Origin: an uncultured Mediterraneibacter sp.
Lineage (GTDB): Bacteria > Bacillota > Clostridia > Lachnospirales > Lachnospiraceae
Direction: 5' to 3'
NCBI GenBank assembly: GCA_944381935.1
Contig: CALWMN010000005.1
Coordinates: 62,001-126,000 of the forward strand
DNA length: 64,000 nucleotides
A program made the position numbers and the translations under genes. Shown in pieces: positions 61,834 to 64,000 of this stretch. How positions within the stretch are numbered: position 1 is the stretch's first letter; every line of letters begins with the position of its first letter. A model generated the notes under the pieces. It made no database searches. It was not told the origin of the DNA and saw nothing but the letters and a program-made list of their open reading frames with translations.

Positions 61834-63111
61834 TTATCCCAGAATCCTTCTGGCTATCTCATTTGCCTTTTCGTATATCCTCTCCGGCTGGCAGTCCAGG
61901 AAAAACTCTCCATCCTGGTAAAGGATTTTCCCTCCGACCATTGTCATCTTTATATTTTGTTTGCTTCCGCTGTAGACCACATTTTTCTCAACATTCTGAA
62001 GCGGCTGCATATTCGGCTGCATCAGATCAATCATGATCAGATCGGCTTTCTTTCCTTCGCTGAGTGTATCGCACTCCGGAAGCCCCATCGCGCGTGCGCC
62101 GTTTACCGTCGCCATCTTCAGGACCTCCATTGCCGGAACCGCCTCGGGATCATCACACAACACTTTCTGAAGTCCTGTCACGAGGAACATCTCCCGGAAC
62201 ATATCCAGGCAGTTATTGCTGGCAGGTCCGTCCGTTCCGATCGCCACCGGTATCCCCATGCCAAGATAGCGCTTCACCGGTGCAATCCCGCTTGCAAGCT
62301 TTAAGTTCGATGCGGGATTCGTCACGACATACAGCTTTTTGTCCCTTATGATACTGAAATCCCCGTCATCCATATGGACGCCGTGGAACAATCCGCCTCC
62401 GTACTCAAAAAGTCCGAGCGAATCCATATATGCCACCGGTGTCATGCCTGTCCTCTCCCGGCATCCTTCTACTTCCTTCTTCGTCTCGGAGCAGTGCACG
62501 TAGACCGGAAGCTTATATTTCTTTGCAAGATGCGCGATCTTTTCCATCAGCTCGCGGCTTGTCGTGTACTCGGCATGGAATCCAAGCTGATAGGAGACCA
62601 GGCGGCTTTTGTCCTGGTTATACGTGTGATAATCCGCTTCCACCTGTTCGATTGTCCCGCCAAAATCATTGATGCTCTCACAAAATACATTACGGAAGCC
62701 ACATTCTTCCACTGCCCTTGCACCTGCTGCCCTGTGCATGTACATATCAAAGATCGAAGTCACGCCGCTTGTCAGGTATTCCATAACTGCAAGCTTAGTC
62801 AGCCAGTATACATCTTCCCCTGTAAGCTTTGCCTCTGCTGGAAAAACACGGGTGTTCAGCCACTCGTCCAGCTTCATGTCATCTGCGTGGGACCGGAGAA
62901 ATGTCATGGCGGAATGGGTATGGGCGTTTTTAAATCCCGGCATCAGGAGATTCCCTCCCGCGTCGACCTCCCGGTCCCATGTTTCTTCTCCTGCTTCTCT
63001 TTTTGGTCCTACGTATATGATTGTATCCCCGTCGATCCATATCTCACCATCGAAGATCCTTTTTTTCTCTTCCATCGTAAGTATCCGTGCGTTGTAGATT
63101 CTCGTTTTCAT
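61834..63111 (-). CDS. mtaD: Amidohydrolase, MTA/SAH deaminase family
   Basis: 425 residues from ATG 63111 (GGAG upstream). Zinc motif KNAHTHSAMTFLRS (HxH), later HCSETKKEVEG and GTDGPASNNCLDMF, as in 5'-methylthioadenosine/S-adenosylhomocysteine deaminases; guanine or other aminohydrolases are alternatives. It starts 11 bases after the purine nucleoside phosphorylase stop, consistent with a purine salvage or SAM by-product pathway. Confidence 0.88.
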   Translation of the reverse strand: MKTRIYNARILTMEEKKRIFDGEIWIDGDTIIYVGPKREAGEETWDREVDAGGNLLMPGFKNAHTHSAMTFLRSHADDMKLDEWLNTRVFPAEAKLTGEDVYWLTKLAVMEYLTSGVTSIFDMYMHRAAGARAVEECGFRNVFCESINDFGGTIEQVEADYHTYNQDKSRLVSYQLGFHAEYTTSRELMEKIAHLAKKYKLPVYVHCSETKKEVEGCRERTGMTPVAYMDSLGLFEYGGGLFHGVHMDDGDFSIIRDKKLYVVTNPASNLKLASGIAPVKRYLGMGIPVAIGTDGPASNNCLDMFREMFLVTGLQKVLCDDPEAVPAMEVLKMATVNGARAMGLPECDTLSEGKKADLIMIDLMQPNMQPLQNVEKNVVYSGSKQNIKMTMVGGKILYQDGEFFLDCQPERIYEKANEIARRILG

Positions 63112-63122
63112 CTGTCTCTCCT

Positions 63123-63944
63123 TCACATCCTCTCTATTATCCGGGTCACCAGCCGCTCGAACTCTTCTGAACGCCTGTCCGCAACAGCCTGCACATCAAG
63201 GTGGCTTAACTCCTCCTTGGAAATCCCGCTTGCCAGATTGGATATGCAGGATATGCCGCACACACGGACTTTCGCATGGCGCGCCGCGATCGCCTCACAC
63301 GCTGTGCTCATTCCGACCGCATCGGCTCCCAGCAAGCCGTACATCCTGACTTCAGCAGGGCTCTCAAAGTTCGGTCCTGTCGTCTGCAGATAGATCCCTT
63401 CCCGTATGGGGATGTTCTCCTTGTCGGCTGTATCCCGGATCAGGCTCCTTAACTCCGGGTCATAGATGCTTGTCATGTCCGGGAAGCGCTCTCCTAGTTC
63501 TGACACATTCTCCCCGATCAGCGGGGATGGGGCAAAACTAGAGATCTGGTCAGTGATCATCATGAAATCCCCCACCTGGAACTCCCGGTTGATTCCGCCT
63601 GAGGCGTTGGTAAGAAAGAGGGTCCCGATTCCCATTTTCTTCATCAGTCTCACAGGAAGCACTACCTCTTCCATCGAATATCCTTCGTAATAATGGACCC
63701 GCCCTTTCATGACAACAGCCGGCGTATCCCCGATATATCCGAGAAGAAAGCGCCCGTCATGTCCCTGGACGGTCGAGACCGGAAAGCCCGGAATATCCCC
63801 ATAGGGGATCTCGCATTCCACTTTCATGTTTTTTGCATATCCTCCGAGCCCCGACCCGAGGATCAGCCCCACTCTCGGCACAAAATCTGTCACGGACTTA
63901 TAATACTCATAGCATTTTTCCAGTCTTTCGTATTGTCTGCTCAT
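63123..63944 (-). CDS. punA: Purine nucleoside phosphorylase
   Basis: 273 residues from ATG 63944 with AAGGAGG upstream. Family motifs: GLILGSGLGGYAKN, MKGRVHYYEGYSMEEV, LFLTNASGGINREFQVGD, TTGPNFESPAEVRM and VGMSTACEAIAARH, the trimeric PNP class acting on inosine and guanosine (the Asn-Ala-Ser-Gly-Gly text carries the purine-site Asn region). First gene seen of the run to rnhA. Confidence 0.95.
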   Translation of the reverse strand: MSRQYERLEKCYEYYKSVTDFVPRVGLILGSGLGGYAKNMKVECEIPYGDIPGFPVSTVQGHDGRFLLGYIGDTPAVVMKGRVHYYEGYSMEEVVLPVRLMKKMGIGTLFLTNASGGINREFQVGDFMMITDQISSFAPSPLIGENVSELGERFPDMTSIYDPELRSLIRDTADKENIPIREGIYLQTTGPNFESPAEVRMYGLLGADAVGMSTACEAIAARHAKVRVCGISCISNLASGISKEELSHLDVQAVADRRSEEFERLVTRIIERM

Positions 63945-64000
63945 AATTTCCTCCTTACCAGCCACAGTTTACCTTTTTCCTAGTTGGATACTAGACTATT

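Noticed and set aside
62374..63393. 339-residue plus-strand frame opposite the deaminase and purine nucleoside phosphorylase
   Set aside because: Antisense shadow without recognisable domains.

Overview
The window reads as core chromosome of a spore-forming, moderate-GC Firmicute of the Lachnospiraceae type (Clostridium cluster XIVa). The basis is a complete spoIIIAA-AH operon, spoIIP and gpr, clostridial gene orders (rimP-nusA-ylxR-ylxQ-infB-rbfA-nrnA-truB-ribF, yicC-gmk-rpoZ-rimO-pgsA), a GGGtGRT-motif protein beside a NifU-like scaffold, and pyrB-pyrI. Species cannot be fixed from sequence alone. No insertion sequence, prophage, CRISPR array, tRNA or rRNA was recognised.

Layout. Nearly everything is on the minus strand. 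1-2.3 kb: prfC (cut by the window edge) and a cysteine-synthase-like gene. 2.4-7.3 kb: the eight-gene spoIIIA operon behind a sigma-E-like promoter. 7.4-8.7 kb: rarA. 8.8-11.5 kb: rpsO and pnp, with a large stem-loop leader before pnp. 11.6-15.4 kb: an amino-acid-type solute-binding lipoprotein next to a very large sensor-MscS channel protein; this pair sits inside an otherwise conserved RNA/translation cluster (ribF to rimP, 15.5-23.8 kb). 24-28 kb: a second-type IIA topoisomerase pair. 28.2-30.5 kb: spoIIP and gpr. 30.7 kb: rpsT (plus strand). 31-34 kb: a MATE transporter, ilvC and the acetolactate synthase small subunit. 34-38.8 kb: an ABC-F ATPase, then a flippase-like protein, a papain-fold protein and a glycosyltransferase. 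39-42.8 kb: an acidic membrane protein of unknown role, a small unknown protein, an Fe-S aldo/keto reductase and a membrane diguanylate cyclase. 42.9-44.7 kb: the GGGtGRT protein and scaffold pair. 44.8-50.6 kb: a GNAT fusion, cinA C-terminal domain, pgsA, rimO, rpoZ, gmk and yicC. 50.9-52.6 kb: rqcH (plus). 52.7-56 kb: a lipoprotein, a DUF815 ATPase and pheA. 56.1-58.5 kb (plus): a CmpB-like membrane protein, a nitroreductase and pyrBI. 58.6-64 kb (minus): DAHP synthase, RNase P RNA, rnhA, a metallo-hydrolase, a Mog-domain protein, an adenosine/MTA-type deaminase and purine nucleoside phosphorylase.

How it fits together. Most genes serve RNA and protein synthesis (infB, nusA, rbfA, truB, rimP, rpsO, rpsT, pnp, rnpB, rqcH, rimO, yicC, prfC), sporulation, and amino-acid or nucleotide metabolism. 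The parts that look least described are the solute-binding protein plus tandem-sensor MscS pair, the GGGtGRT/scaffold pair in which the scaffold lacks the third IscU cysteine, an ECF-S-like membrane module fused to GGDEF, and a cytosolic acetyltransferase fused through one membrane helix to an extracytoplasmic RsiV/DUF3298-like domain. Several start codons were moved from the longest reading frame to internal ATG, GTG or TTG codons because those have a Shine-Dalgarno sequence at normal spacing.
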